A DNA stretch of 33,726 nt from Porphyromonadaceae bacterium UBA4277 (GTDB lineage: Bacteria > Bacteroidota > Bacteroidia > Bacteroidales > Muribaculaceae): positions 25,833 through 59,558 of the forward strand of contig DGVT01000031.1 of NCBI GenBank assembly GCA_002395965.1, in the 5' to 3' direction. The notes under the pieces were generated by a model. It saw only the letters and a list, made by a program, of their open reading frames with translations. It was not told where the DNA came from and did not search any database. Positions 7,710 to 17,000 of this stretch are shown here, piece by piece; the stretch's first letter is position 1, and each line of letters begins with the position of its first letter. A program made the translations under genes and the position numbers.

Positions 7710-9713
7710 TTAGTTTGCAAGAATGATGTTGATAACATCGTTCACGTCGTCAACGTCAACGATGCCGTTGCCGTCGATGTCGGCATTGCCGGGATATTTG
7801 CTTGCCGGTTCCTTCTCCAGGATGATGTTGATCACTGCATTCACGTCGTCAACGTCAACAATACCGCTGCCGTCCACGTCGCCATTGAGGAGGCTCTTCT
7901 TGCTGATGATGAGCGTCATGTTCTCGCGGTTGAGCTTGAGGTCATAAACGCCGGCAAGAATCTTGTAGGCCTGATAGCCTTGGGTGGTGAGTGCGAGCTC
8001 GGTGTCGAGTGTCTCGTCGGTCACGAGGAAGTCGCCATCGCTCACGGCACCGAAGCGGTAGTTGGCTATTTCGTCCCAGCCGCCGTTCTCATAGTCGTTC
8101 TCAGCCAGCTTGGTTGTGAAGCTGAAGTAGCTGTAGCCCACTTCCTCGCCTTCGGGCACGTTCTCGCCCTTGGTGGTGATGGTGGCAGTGTAGTTGACAT
8201 AGTCGGTAGTAGCCATTTCGGTACCCACGTTGGGGAACCAGCCGCCATTGTCGTTCACCTCGCCCAGGATGTAAACAGGAATGCTATCGACGGGAGCAGG
8301 CTCAAACTGGCCGTTGATGTTGAGTTTCAGCGAGTCGGCATTGAAGCTGAAGCTGAAAGTACCTGCATTTTCGAAGTAGAGGTTCTCACCCGGCACGAGC
8401 ATGGTGATGTCGTTGCCCAGTGTCTCTTCGGTCACCCAGAAGTTGCCTTCGCTCTGTGCGCCGATCCACACTTCCTGCTCGTTGTCCATTACTTCAACCA
8501 CCTTGAACTCGAAGCCGGCAGGAATCTGCTGGTCGGCCACGGTCCACAGACCTTCGTTGTTGGTCAGGTTGATGGTGGTGATGTTAGCCCAGTCGGCATC
8601 GGCCGAGCCACGGAGCTGCACGCTTGCGATAGCAGGCTCAATAATAGGCTCATCGCTCCAACCGGTGATGGTGAGCTTGTTGTCGGCACTCAGGGTGAAG
8701 GTGAGGTTGCCGCTGCCATTGGTGATTTCGAAGTTAGAACCGGCGTTAGAGATTTCGATGTCGGTGCAATACTCGGGATGCACGCCATAGTTCGTACCGT
8801 CTTCGGTGTAGCCGCCGTACCACTTGTTGTACTCATCTACAAACTTAAACTGAGCACCTGCAGCCAGGTCGTTGACGGTGATTGAGAATGTGCCGTCGTC
8901 GTTCTTGGTCATAGCAAGCTTGCCGGTTTCCCAGTCGGTGAAGCTGCCTGCGATGTACCAAGCCTTGTCGGGAACAACTTCCTGCTCAAGAGCAATGTTG
9001 AGCTTGCACGATGTCTCGGTGACGTCGCTGATGGTCAGGATCACGTTGCCGCTCACGGGGAAGGTGAGGTTGGCAGTGCCAAACGACGAAGACAATGTGT
9101 TGTCGCCCTCAGCGAGATTGGCAGCACCTATCACGCCGGCATCGAAAGCATTCCAGCTGTCGAAATTGGCATCGATGTTGATGCGGCTGAGCTTGAACTC
9201 GCCTGCTAATGCACCATCGTAGTTGAGTGTGTAGGTGCCGTCGCCATTGTTGGTGAAGGTCTGGTTGGCTGCGGGAGGCATGTTCCAGCCGCCAAAGGCA
9301 GCGCCGGTAACGGCAAATTTTAACTTAGTGGCATCAAACTGCTCTTGTGTGGCAAGTGCGATTTTAGCCTTGTTGGTAGCATAGTTGTACTGAATTTCGT
9401 AGGTTCCGCTTGTTGCTAAGCGCCATGAACCACCAGCTTTTGTGTCTTCCCAGTCGCCGGTAGGAGCAGCGCCGTCGCCAGCTGCGGGTCCGCGCTGATA
9501 GCTCCATCCTTGTGTGTCTTTGAAAAAGGCAAAGTACTTGCCTGCGGTGAGTTCACCGCTCCATGTGTAGATGTCGCCGTCGGCAGTCATCTCAACATTG
9601 CCGCTCTCGTTCCAGCCATTGAAGGCGTCGCCCACGAGCCACATTGCTGCATTAGCATTGAAAGCCATTGCTGTCAATGCCATAACACAAAGTGTTGCGA
9701 AAAATTTTTTCAT
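7710..9713 (-). CDS. secreted multi-module starch-binding-like protein (SusE/F-type repeats) with dockerin-like C-terminus
   Basis: A 667-residue protein if started at the ATG at 9713, preferred over an in-frame start 12 bp upstream because the signal peptide MKKFFATLCVMALTAMA begins there; cleavage is probably after ANA, with no lipobox. About five beta-rich modules of 100-130 residues follow: MWLVGDAFNGWN near 24, FAVTGAAFGGWN near 135, WYIAGSFTDWE near 254, a divergent fourth near 365, and VYILGEVNDNGGW near 490. Such GxxxGW openings occur in starch-binding SusE/SusF-type repeats. Residues 611-667 are two dockerin-like loops. No catalytic motif is seen. It follows the susCDEF genes but is separated from them by a hairpin, so expression may be partly independent. 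Function as a non-catalytic glucan-binding protein is inferred. Confidence 0.8.
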   Translation of the reverse strand: MKKFFATLCVMALTAMAFNANAAMWLVGDAFNGWNESGNVEMTADGDIYTWSGELTAGKYFAFFKDTQGWSYQRGPAAGDGAAPTGDWEDTKAGGSWRLATSGTYEIQYNYATNKAKIALATQEQFDATKLKFAVTGAAFGGWNMPPAANQTFTNNGDGTYTLNYDGALAGEFKLSRINIDANFDSWNAFDAGVIGAANLAEGDNTLSSSFGTANLTFPVSGNVILTISDVTETSCKLNIALEQEVVPDKAWYIAGSFTDWETGKLAMTKNDDGTFSITVNDLAAGAQFKFVDEYNKWYGGYTEDGTNYGVHPEYCTDIEISNAGSNFEITNGSGNLTFTLSADNKLTITGWSDEPIIEPAIASVQLRGSADADWANITTINLTNNEGLWTVADQQIPAGFEFKVVEVMDNEQEVWIGAQSEGNFWVTEETLGNDITMLVPGENLYFENAGTFSFSFNADSLKLNINGQFEPAPVDSIPVYILGEVNDNGGWFPNVGTEMATTDYVNYTATITTKGENVPEGEEVGYSYFSFTTKLAENDYENGGWDEIANYRFGAVSDGDFLVTDETLDTELALTTQGYQAYKILAGVYDLKLNRENMTLIISKKSLLNGDVDGSGIVDVDDVNAVINIILEKEPASKYPGNADIDGNGIVDVDDVNDVINIILAN
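7713..7883 (-). repeat. dockerin-like repeat pair of the multi-module binding protein
   Basis: Encodes the last 57 residues. Both loops are of the D-V/I-D-G-S/N-G-I-V-D-V-D-D type with helices VNAVINIIL and VNDVINIIL, joined by a linker containing KYPGNAD. Confidence 0.9.
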
Positions 9714-9879
9714 AGTTGAAATCATTTAGTTTGTAATGTTAGTTAAAAGTGTATTTAATTATAATGATGCTGCACAAGCTCTTGTTGCTTGACACCTGAG
9801 TCAATTATTTGAACCTTTGCCACGGCTGCCTCTCGGTAGCCTTAGCTGCGCAGTAGTCGTCATAATTCTTTAGGTATAA

Positions 9880-9915
9880 ATCGGGGCAACACCGTTTATA
9901 GCATGTTGCCCCGAT
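9880..9915 (-). terminator. hairpin terminator after the susCDEF-like genes
   Basis: Perfect 12-bp inverted repeat (ATCGGGGCAACA / TGTTGCCCCGAT) with a 12-nt loop, about 30 bp downstream of the stop codon at 9947. The trailing T-run on the minus strand is short (TTTATA), so readthrough into the next gene is possible. Confidence 0.75.
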
Positions 9916-9946
9916 AGTGTGCCACCTCATTGGGTGGCGAGAGTGC

Positions 9947-11056
9947 TTAATTTACAGGTATAAAGCGATAGGTTCCCAGCAGGTCGTTAAACACGACTTT
10001 ATATTTTCCTGCTTTTGCGGGAATGGCTGTTCCGTTGACGACAGCCTTACCGTCGGGGAAGGCCACGCCTCCCCAAGTGGTGCTCAGGTCTTCATCGCCT
10101 GTTCCTGAGAATGTGACCTCGGTGCCATCTTCGGTAACGGTGAGGTCGCCCAGCCAGTCGTGGTTTTCACCCAGGCTGTTGGTGGTGATTACAGCCAGGT
10201 TGGCATCGTTCATGCTCATCTTTGTGTAGGCCTTCACAACATCTGTGATGGGAGTGATGGTGAGCTCCTTGGTCTCGGTATTAACGGTGATCTTGTAGTA
10301 GCCGCCGTTCTTGATGGTGATGTTGCCTGGAGTGCTGCCACCTTCGGGAGTTGATTCCTGATAGATGATGTTGCCCTCGCTGTCGGCACCGATCACGTTC
10401 TCCTTGTTGCCCGGTTCAAGGATGATCTTGAACTGTGCATTGTCGCAGAAGTAGCTGGCATAGATCAGCTCGTTGTAGTTATACGGGTTGGTGTACATGG
10501 CCACAGTGCTCGTGTAGAGTCCTAACGTCTTGTGGTTGACACCCGAGCCACGTCCCACACAGTTGCCCAGAATGAACCACACCGGTGGCAGCTCCTGATA
10601 CTTGGGCGTGGCAGTGAGCTTGAGCCCGTCGGCAATCTTGAGCACTGCTGTGCCGTCGATGGTAATGAGAGCAGTAGCCACCATGGGAGCCTCGCGCTGC
10701 ACCTCGTCGGTGCCATAAAGGGCAACCATAGCACCCTGCACCTCGGCACGCTTGGCAATACCGCCCTTGGCTGCATTGATAACTACCGAGTCGGTCTTGT
10801 TGTCGTTGTAGATAGCCACCTTATATGTCTCGGTGTACTCCTTGTTGCAGGTGATGGTGGGGTTGAAGATTTGTATCTCCTCCTCACTTATCGAGCGCAA
10901 ATCCATGGCACCCACACTTGCGGCCTGGAACGTTATCGTGGCAGCCTCGTCTTGTGGATAGCTTTGCGGGTCGTTCCAGTCTTTATAATCGTCGTTGCAA
11001 GCAGCAAAGAGCATGGTTGCAGCCACGAAAGTCGAATATAATAATATCTTCTTCAT
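9947..11056 (-). CDS. susF: SusF/SusE-like outer-membrane starch-binding lipoprotein
   Basis: Surface glucan-binding lipoprotein, fourth gene of the sus operon. The lipobox LFAAC places the acylated cysteine at residue 20. It is followed by NDDY, an acidic stretch like the Bacteroidetes lipoprotein export signal, which predicts surface exposure. Residues 35-150 form an N-terminal beta domain. Residues about 158-275 hold a starch-binding-type module that opens with VWFILGNCVG and includes AQFKIILEPGNKENVIG. Residues 275-369 hold a further beta-rich region. At 369 residues it is shorter than SusF of B. thetaiotaomicron (about 485), so it likely has fewer binding modules. Calling it SusF rather than a second SusE rests on gene order; no starch-binding residues were verified. 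Confidence 0.8.
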   Translation of the reverse strand: MKKILLYSTFVAATMLFAACNDDYKDWNDPQSYPQDEAATITFQAASVGAMDLRSISEEEIQIFNPTITCNKEYTETYKVAIYNDNKTDSVVINAAKGGIAKRAEVQGAMVALYGTDEVQREAPMVATALITIDGTAVLKIADGLKLTATPKYQELPPVWFILGNCVGRGSGVNHKTLGLYTSTVAMYTNPYNYNELIYASYFCDNAQFKIILEPGNKENVIGADSEGNIIYQESTPEGGSTPGNITIKNGGYYKITVNTETKELTITPITDVVKAYTKMSMNDANLAVITTNSLGENHDWLGDLTVTEDGTEVTFSGTGDEDLSTTWGGVAFPDGKAVVNGTAIPAKAGKYKVVFNDLLGTYRFIPVN

Positions 11057-11083
11057 TTCTTAGAGTGATTAAGATGTGATGTA

Positions 11084-12289
11084 TTACTCAATTTTACCTA
11101 ACTCTTTAGTGAAGTTAAAGTACATGCGCTGACCCTTCTTGCCGGCCACGCGATAGCCGAAGCCACCGTCAGCCTCGGGGGCATTCTGGTCGCCGCCCAT
11201 GCCGCGGTACTCGAGGGGTATGTAGCCATCGGAGTTGGCCGTGCCATAGATCATGAATTCGCTCTTCCACCAGTCGTAGCCCGGGATCTTGACGTAGGCA
11301 CGCACACCGTCGCCCTCGCCACCGGGAACCGTGGCTGCAAATTCGGGCGATACGAAGTCGCCGTCGGCCGTCTCAGGAACAGAGAACATGCAGCCGTCTT
11401 CCAGCTCGCCCCAGGCAGCCAGCGGGGTGATGGGGCCAATCATCCACACCTCGGGACGGTTGAACTGCACATCATAGACGATGGTGCGGCCCGATACCGA
11501 TGTGGTGGCAATCACGAGATACCAACCGGGATTGTTAGAGGCAATCTTGCCGTCGGCATTGACGATTTCGTCGGCCAGGTCGCCGCCCACGTTGATTTGG
11601 TCATAGCCCACGACGAAGTCACCGGCGGAGTGCTCCTGGTTGAGCTGGATGCCCTTTTCGTCGATATAGACGAGGTGCCAGAAGATGTTGCCGGCGTCAT
11701 ACACCTGAACCATGTCGAGTGCGGTGTCCCAGCTGTTGCTGTTGAAGCTGCCGGCCACGCACAGGGCCTCGGGCGGAGTGACGGGAGCCAGCGAGTAGAG
11801 CAGGTGCACGCTCTTGAGCGTGATCCAGTTAGAGAAGATTTCGCTGTCGTTGATCATCGTGCCTGCCGAGTTGGCTGCGTAGGCCTTAACACGCATATAC
11901 ACAGGCACGTCCATGGGGAAGTCTTTCTCCTCCATGCCGCGAGCCAACATGAGGTTGGTCATGGCAGTAGCAATAGATGCTGCACTGACCTCGATTTTAG
12001 CTTGGTTGTAAGTGCCTTTAAGGTCGGTGACATCGCTTTTGTCTTCGAGTGAGGCCAGCTGCACGCTATAGATGGTGCGGGTCGGGAAGCCGTAGTTGGG
12101 CTGGCTGCAATAAAGCACAATCGACTCAGAGTTAGCCAGGTCGAGTGACGACCCTGCGATTATCGGCTCATTGAGTACAAACTGCGTGGGCTTCTGGAAC
12201 GTGGGGTTTGAGCCGTTGTCGTCGCTGCAAGCCGTGTTCAGAAGCAGTCCGCACAGTAGTAACAGAGATGTCTTAAAAATATTTTTCAT
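11084..12289 (-). CDS. susE: SusE-like outer-membrane starch-binding lipoprotein
   Basis: Third gene of the sus operon, 27 bp after susD and 27 bp before the SusF-like gene. The lipobox LLNTAC gives an acylated cysteine at residue 21, followed by SDDN, which fits the surface lipoprotein export signal. An N-terminal Ig-like domain (about 30-165) opens with FVLNEPI as in SusE proteins. A second module begins near 175 (ALCVAGSFNSNSWD) and a third near 280 (VWMIGPITPLAAW). These aromatic-rich beta modules resemble the SusE/SusF starch-binding domains. The protein would hold alpha-glucan at the cell surface near SusCD. The family call is good; individual ligands are not established. Confidence 0.82.
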   Translation of the reverse strand: MKNIFKTSLLLLCGLLLNTACSDDNGSNPTFQKPTQFVLNEPIIAGSSLDLANSESIVLYCSQPNYGFPTRTIYSVQLASLEDKSDVTDLKGTYNQAKIEVSAASIATAMTNLMLARGMEEKDFPMDVPVYMRVKAYAANSAGTMINDSEIFSNWITLKSVHLLYSLAPVTPPEALCVAGSFNSNSWDTALDMVQVYDAGNIFWHLVYIDEKGIQLNQEHSAGDFVVGYDQINVGGDLADEIVNADGKIASNNPGWYLVIATTSVSGRTIVYDVQFNRPEVWMIGPITPLAAWGELEDGCMFSVPETADGDFVSPEFAATVPGGEGDGVRAYVKIPGYDWWKSEFMIYGTANSDGYIPLEYRGMGGDQNAPEADGGFGYRVAGKKGQRMYFNFTKELGKIE

Positions 12290-12316
12290 TTCTTTAATGC
12301 TTTTACTATTGAACGA

Positions 12317-14029
12317 TTATTGAGGATATCCGTCATTCTGCTTCAGGTTCTTGTTCACCGTCAGGTCGTTGGTGGGGATGGCAAACAGGTTGCGGTAGGC
12401 AGCGAAGTCCTGACCGGCCTTGACACCACCCTTCCATTGCCACTGATAGTCGGTGTTGCCGCCATAGCGTCCGAAGCGAATCAGGTCGGTGCGGCGGCGT
12501 CCCTCGAAGTAGAACTCGCGGCTCCACTCGTCGAGCAGCTGACGCAGTGTGAACGAGTTGACGTTGGCAGCATGTGCACGGTTGCGGATAGCCCTGACGG
12601 CATTCAGTGCCTCGCCGGTGACGGGGGTGTTGTCGGCATTGCCCTGCTGGCGTGTGAGGGCTTCGGCGTAGGTCAGGTAGGCCTCGGCCGAGCGCAACAG
12701 GAAGAAGTCGCCATCGGGGAAGGTGGTGTGTTGTCCGCCTGCGAGTCCGGTACCAGAGCTGTTGAGCGAGGTCTTGAAGTTGTTGAACTTAGCCACGGCA
12801 TAACCGTTCTTGAACGTGTTCCAGTTGTTGATTTCCAGTGAGCGCTTGCCGTCGGTGTTGAACAGTGCGCGGTCGTCCTTGGCTGCGGGAGCCACTGTCC
12901 AGCTGTTGCCGATGGGTGCATTGTCGCCGGGGAAGAACATGCGCACCAGTTCGGGACGTGCACGGTTGCCACCCCATGACTGGTCGGTGCCGTTGGTTGC
13001 GCTGGCGTCAACGGGATTTTCGTGCATGTCGCCGTCGTAGGCCGAAGCCATCACAAACAGCGTAGTGCCCCATGAGGTGGTACGGATGCCATCTTGCAGG
13101 ATGGGGAACACAGCCTCGGTGGCAGCGCCGGTCTGGTCGTTGTCGCCCATGAAGAGCATGCGGTAAGCACTGAAGGTGACATCGGTGCTGGTCACATCGT
13201 CGCCTATGGTGACAGTCTTGTCGGCAGTGTGCAGCTTGTGCGGTCCGTCCATCACCATCTTGGCATAGCGGGCTGCATCTTCATAGCGCTTCTGGCCGAT
13301 GTAAACCTCGGCGTTGAGGTAGAGGCGAGCCAGGAGCAGGTTGCAGGCATCCTGGTCAACGCGTCCCCAGTTCCAGCCGTTGCCGTCGTTGGCACCGCCC
13401 TTGAGGGCGATGGGAGCGTGCATCTGGTCGTGGATGGCCAGCAGTTCGCTCTCGATGAACTCAAATAGCTGTGCACGTGTGACCTGTTGGGGCTCATCGA
13501 CTTCGGTCGATGTTACGAAGGGCACGTTGCCCCAGCCGTCCATCAGGTAGTAGTAGGCTAAGGCGCGAAGATAGCGCACCTCGGCTGTCATCATCTCGTT
13601 ATAGGTCTCGAAGTTTTCGAGATACATGTTATAGAACACGATGGCTGTGTAGAGGCGATAGTAGAAGCCTTGCAGCATCGGGTGGCTGGCATCGTAGGTG
13701 TTGAAGTTGAACTGTGGGATACCGTCGTCACCCCAGCAGCAGATGGCCTCGTCGGTGGTGAGCTCTTGAGCGTTCCACAACTGGCGAATGTAACCCGATG
13801 TACCGCCGTCGATACCGTCCACGTCACTACCACCGTTAGCGCCGTTATTGCCGGCGACACCAATCACAGCGTAGCACTTGTTGAACAGTTGCTCGGGAGT
13901 GGCTTCGGTGGTCAGGTGCTTGTCAAGTGCTCCGTTGGGCAGATCCAGGTCTTTGACGCACGATGTCATAGCCATGCCCGAGAGCAGCAGTCCTGCAACA
14001 GGAAGTATATATTTGAAAATCTTTTTCAT
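12317..14029 (-). CDS. susD: SusD/RagB-family starch-binding outer-membrane lipoprotein
   Basis: Lipoprotein lid of the SusCD glycan importer. The lipobox MTSC puts the acylated cysteine at residue 24, followed by VKDLDLPNG, the acidic export-type sequence and typical SusD opening. The N-terminal TPR-like half includes RYLRALAYYYLMDGWGNVPF, a SusD hallmark. The C-terminal half contains FFLLRSAEAYLTYAEAL, the RAIRNRA motif and EFYFEGRRRTDLIRFGRY, the standard SusD/RagB end motifs. At 570 residues it has the usual length. It lies 23 bp downstream of susC, as expected for a co-transcribed pair. A starch or maltooligosaccharide ligand is inferred from the SusE/F-like neighbours and linked amylases. 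Confidence 0.95.
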   Translation of the reverse strand: MKKIFKYILPVAGLLLSGMAMTSCVKDLDLPNGALDKHLTTEATPEQLFNKCYAVIGVAGNNGANGGSDVDGIDGGTSGYIRQLWNAQELTTDEAICCWGDDGIPQFNFNTYDASHPMLQGFYYRLYTAIVFYNMYLENFETYNEMMTAEVRYLRALAYYYLMDGWGNVPFVTSTEVDEPQQVTRAQLFEFIESELLAIHDQMHAPIALKGGANDGNGWNWGRVDQDACNLLLARLYLNAEVYIGQKRYEDAARYAKMVMDGPHKLHTADKTVTIGDDVTSTDVTFSAYRMLFMGDNDQTGAATEAVFPILQDGIRTTSWGTTLFVMASAYDGDMHENPVDASATNGTDQSWGGNRARPELVRMFFPGDNAPIGNSWTVAPAAKDDRALFNTDGKRSLEINNWNTFKNGYAVAKFNNFKTSLNSSGTGLAGGQHTTFPDGDFFLLRSAEAYLTYAEALTRQQGNADNTPVTGEALNAVRAIRNRAHAANVNSFTLRQLLDEWSREFYFEGRRRTDLIRFGRYGGNTDYQWQWKGGVKAGQDFAAYRNLFAIPTNDLTVNKNLKQNDGYPQ

Positions 14030-14052
14030 GACTTGAAAAACTATATTAGTGA

Positions 14053-17000
14053 TTAGAAATTGAGGCTGAGACCAAGTATTACTGAGAATGGGCGTGGGTA
14101 AAGATTGTTGTCAATACCGCCGAACACCTCGGGGTCGATGCCCTTATACTTGGTGATTGTGAACACGTTACTTGCCGTTGCGTAGATGCGGCCTCCGATG
14201 CCGTTGTAGCTACCGCGCTTAAACAGCTCGCTGAAGCTGTAACCTAACGTGATGTTGTCGCACTTGAGGAACGAGCCGTTCTGTACCCAGCGGTCGCTCA
14301 GGATGGCACTCTGCTCATAGGTCTGCCAGTTGGCTTCGAGCACATATTTCGGGCGGTTGCCCAAGAAGTTGGTCGAGGTGAGAACCTCACCCACATTGAT
14401 GTTGCTGGCACCAGCCATGAGGTCGTTATACACATAGTTGCCGATGCTTGAACGCAGGCTGAAGCCGAAGTCCCAGTTCTTATACTCGAGGCGGCTTGCG
14501 AAGCCCATGGTCACAGGAGCCATCGGGCTCTTGTAGAGGTAGCGGTCCTCGGGCGAGATTGAGCCATCACCGTTGCGGTCAACGACCAAGCCCTCGATAG
14601 GCATGCCGTTCTGGTCATATACCTGCTGGTAAACCAGGTAGCTCGAAGCAGGGTGATCGACCATGTGAGCCTGTGCCGTAAGGCCGGTACCACTGCTGAT
14701 GCCGCCGGTGGTCACGAAGTAGTCTTCGTCGTTGGCACCGATGAGCGAGATAATCTTGTTGTTGTTATAGGTGATGTTGTAGTCCAGTGCCCAGTTCCAG
14801 TCATCGCTCTGGATTGCCTTCCAGCTGAACGATGCCTCAATACCGGTGTTGCGCAGCGAACCGATGTTCTTGTCCATCTTGTTACGCGGCTGTGTACCGG
14901 CAGCGTTGTAGGCATTATTAATAAGGTCGGTGGTCTTGCGGTAGTACCAGTCGATGCTACCGGTGAGTCGCTGGTTCATCACGCCCCAGTCAAGACCCAC
15001 GTTGGTGGTGGTTGTCTTCTCCCACTTCAGGTTGCGGTTACAGTTGTTAGGTGCCACCATTGAACCGTCGCCTACGATGTCGTAGTAACCGTCGTTGCTT
15101 GTGCTGTAGCTGTAGGTAGGAATCCAGTTGTAGTCGCCGATGCCTTCCTGCTGGCCGGTCTTACCCCAGCCTAAGCGCAGCTTGAGTTCGCTCAATGCAG
15201 TCACGTCTTTCAGGAAGCCTTCCTTGTTGATTTCCCAGCCGAATGCAAACGACGGGAACAGCTCCCAGTGCTTGTAGAAGCGCGACGAGCCGTCGTAGCG
15301 CAGCGTGGCAGTGAACAGGTAGCGATCCAGGAGCGTGTAGTTGGCACGGCCGAAGAATGCTTCCAGGAAGTGCTCTGTTTCGGTGGGGATGTTGTTTCTG
15401 GGTGGCTGATAGGGTGTGCCAACAAGAGCGAAGTATTCGTTGTAGTAGTCATCGCCCACGTTGGGATAGTTGGCAGCGGTAACCAGGTTGCCGGAGGCAT
15501 CATAATAAGAGCCGTAGGTTGCGGGGTAGAATCCCGAGCCGTCGCTTGTCTCGCGGCGCCAGAAGTGCTGATACTCATAACCGGCCATGATGTCGAAGTG
15601 GTGGTTCTCGTTGAAGTCCTTGAAATACTGTGCATAGGTGCTCATCGTGTAGGCGCGCTTCACGATCTGGCTCCAGCCGTTGTAGCCCCAGTAGAGCGAC
15701 TGCGACGAGTGAGGATCGTTGTTGTAATATTCGCGTCCCTTGGCCAGGTCGGCACCTAAGGTCATGTGCAGTCGCAGGTCTTCGAAGCCGTGCACTTGAT
15801 AGTCGATGTCGGCATTGCCGATGAAGTCGCGGCTGATGGCGTGCTGGTCACGCAGCTCGAGCATGGCCACGGGGTTGGCGTGACCCAGGTTGTTGCGCGA
15901 GTAGGTCCATGTGGCATCGTTAAACTCACTGTTGCTCTTCCACTGGAAGAAGCCGCCGAAGTTCTCGTAGCCTTCGCTCACGCGCACGGGCTGGGTGGGG
16001 TCGAACCACACAGCGTTACCGATGGCGCCGCCGTCGGCATACTGGCTCTTTGCCCACATGAACTTACCGCTCAGGTTCAGCTTCAAGTGGTCGCCCAGCA
16101 GCGACGGGTTCAGGTTCAGGGCTGCCGTGAAACGCTTCATGTCGCTGGTCTTAACGATACCCTGCTGGTCCATGTAGCCTAACGATATGCGGAAGGGCAG
16201 ATACTGGCTCACCGAGCCTGTCACGGTCACGTTGTGGTCGTGGCTGAAGGCAGTGCGGTAGATCTCGTTCTGCCAGTTGGTGTTGGCATTGCCTAATGTA
16301 GCCAGAGCAGTCTCTTCGCGCTCGTTGCCGGCATAGAGGTTGCGGATGAATTCACGGTATTCATCGCCATTCATCACATCCACGGTTTTCTTCTTCATGC
16401 TCCATGTGGCGCTACCGTTGTAGCTCACGCTGGGCTTCTGGTTCTTGCGTCCTTTCTTGGTGGTGATGATGATGACACCGTTAGAGCCACGGCTACCGTA
16501 GATTGCCGTAGCACTTGCGTCTTTAAGCACACTGAAGCTCTCGATGTCCTGCGGGTTCACCACGGCAAGGCCGTTGCTAAGTCCCTTGACGCCCTGGTTG
16601 TCCATGGGCACACCGTCGATAACGATCAGAGGGTCGTTGCTCGCATTCAGCGACGAGCCGCCACGAATGCGGATGGTGGCGCCGCCACCAGGTGTACCAC
16701 CGCCGTTGGTCACGGTCACACCGGCAATCTTACCGCCAAGCATGTCCTGGGCACTCACCACGACGCCCTTGTTCTTGGCATCGGGCTTGAGTGCGGTCAC
16801 ACTACCGGTGAGGTCGCTCTTGCGAGCCACACCATAACCGATAACAACCAGCTCGTTGAGCACCTGACTGTTATCGTTCATGGTGATAACCAAGTTCTCT
16901 TCGGCATTCACTTCCTGGTCTTGAAAACCGATAGAAGTGATTAACAGTTTTGCCCCTTTGGGCACATTAGTCAGGGTGAAGTTTCCGTCAAAGTCGGTCA

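Noticed and set aside
7980..8885. 301-codon plus-strand frame inside the multi-module binding-protein gene
   Set aside because: It lies wholly within a gene with signal peptide, repeated modules and dockerin tail; its product is Val/His/Gly-rich shadow sequence.
6105..9713. A cohesin domain in the two binding proteins that could receive the dockerins
   Set aside because: Their modules open with GxxxGW-type strands of SusE/F-like starch-binding repeats, and I see no cohesin-like pattern. By eye alone this cannot be fully excluded.
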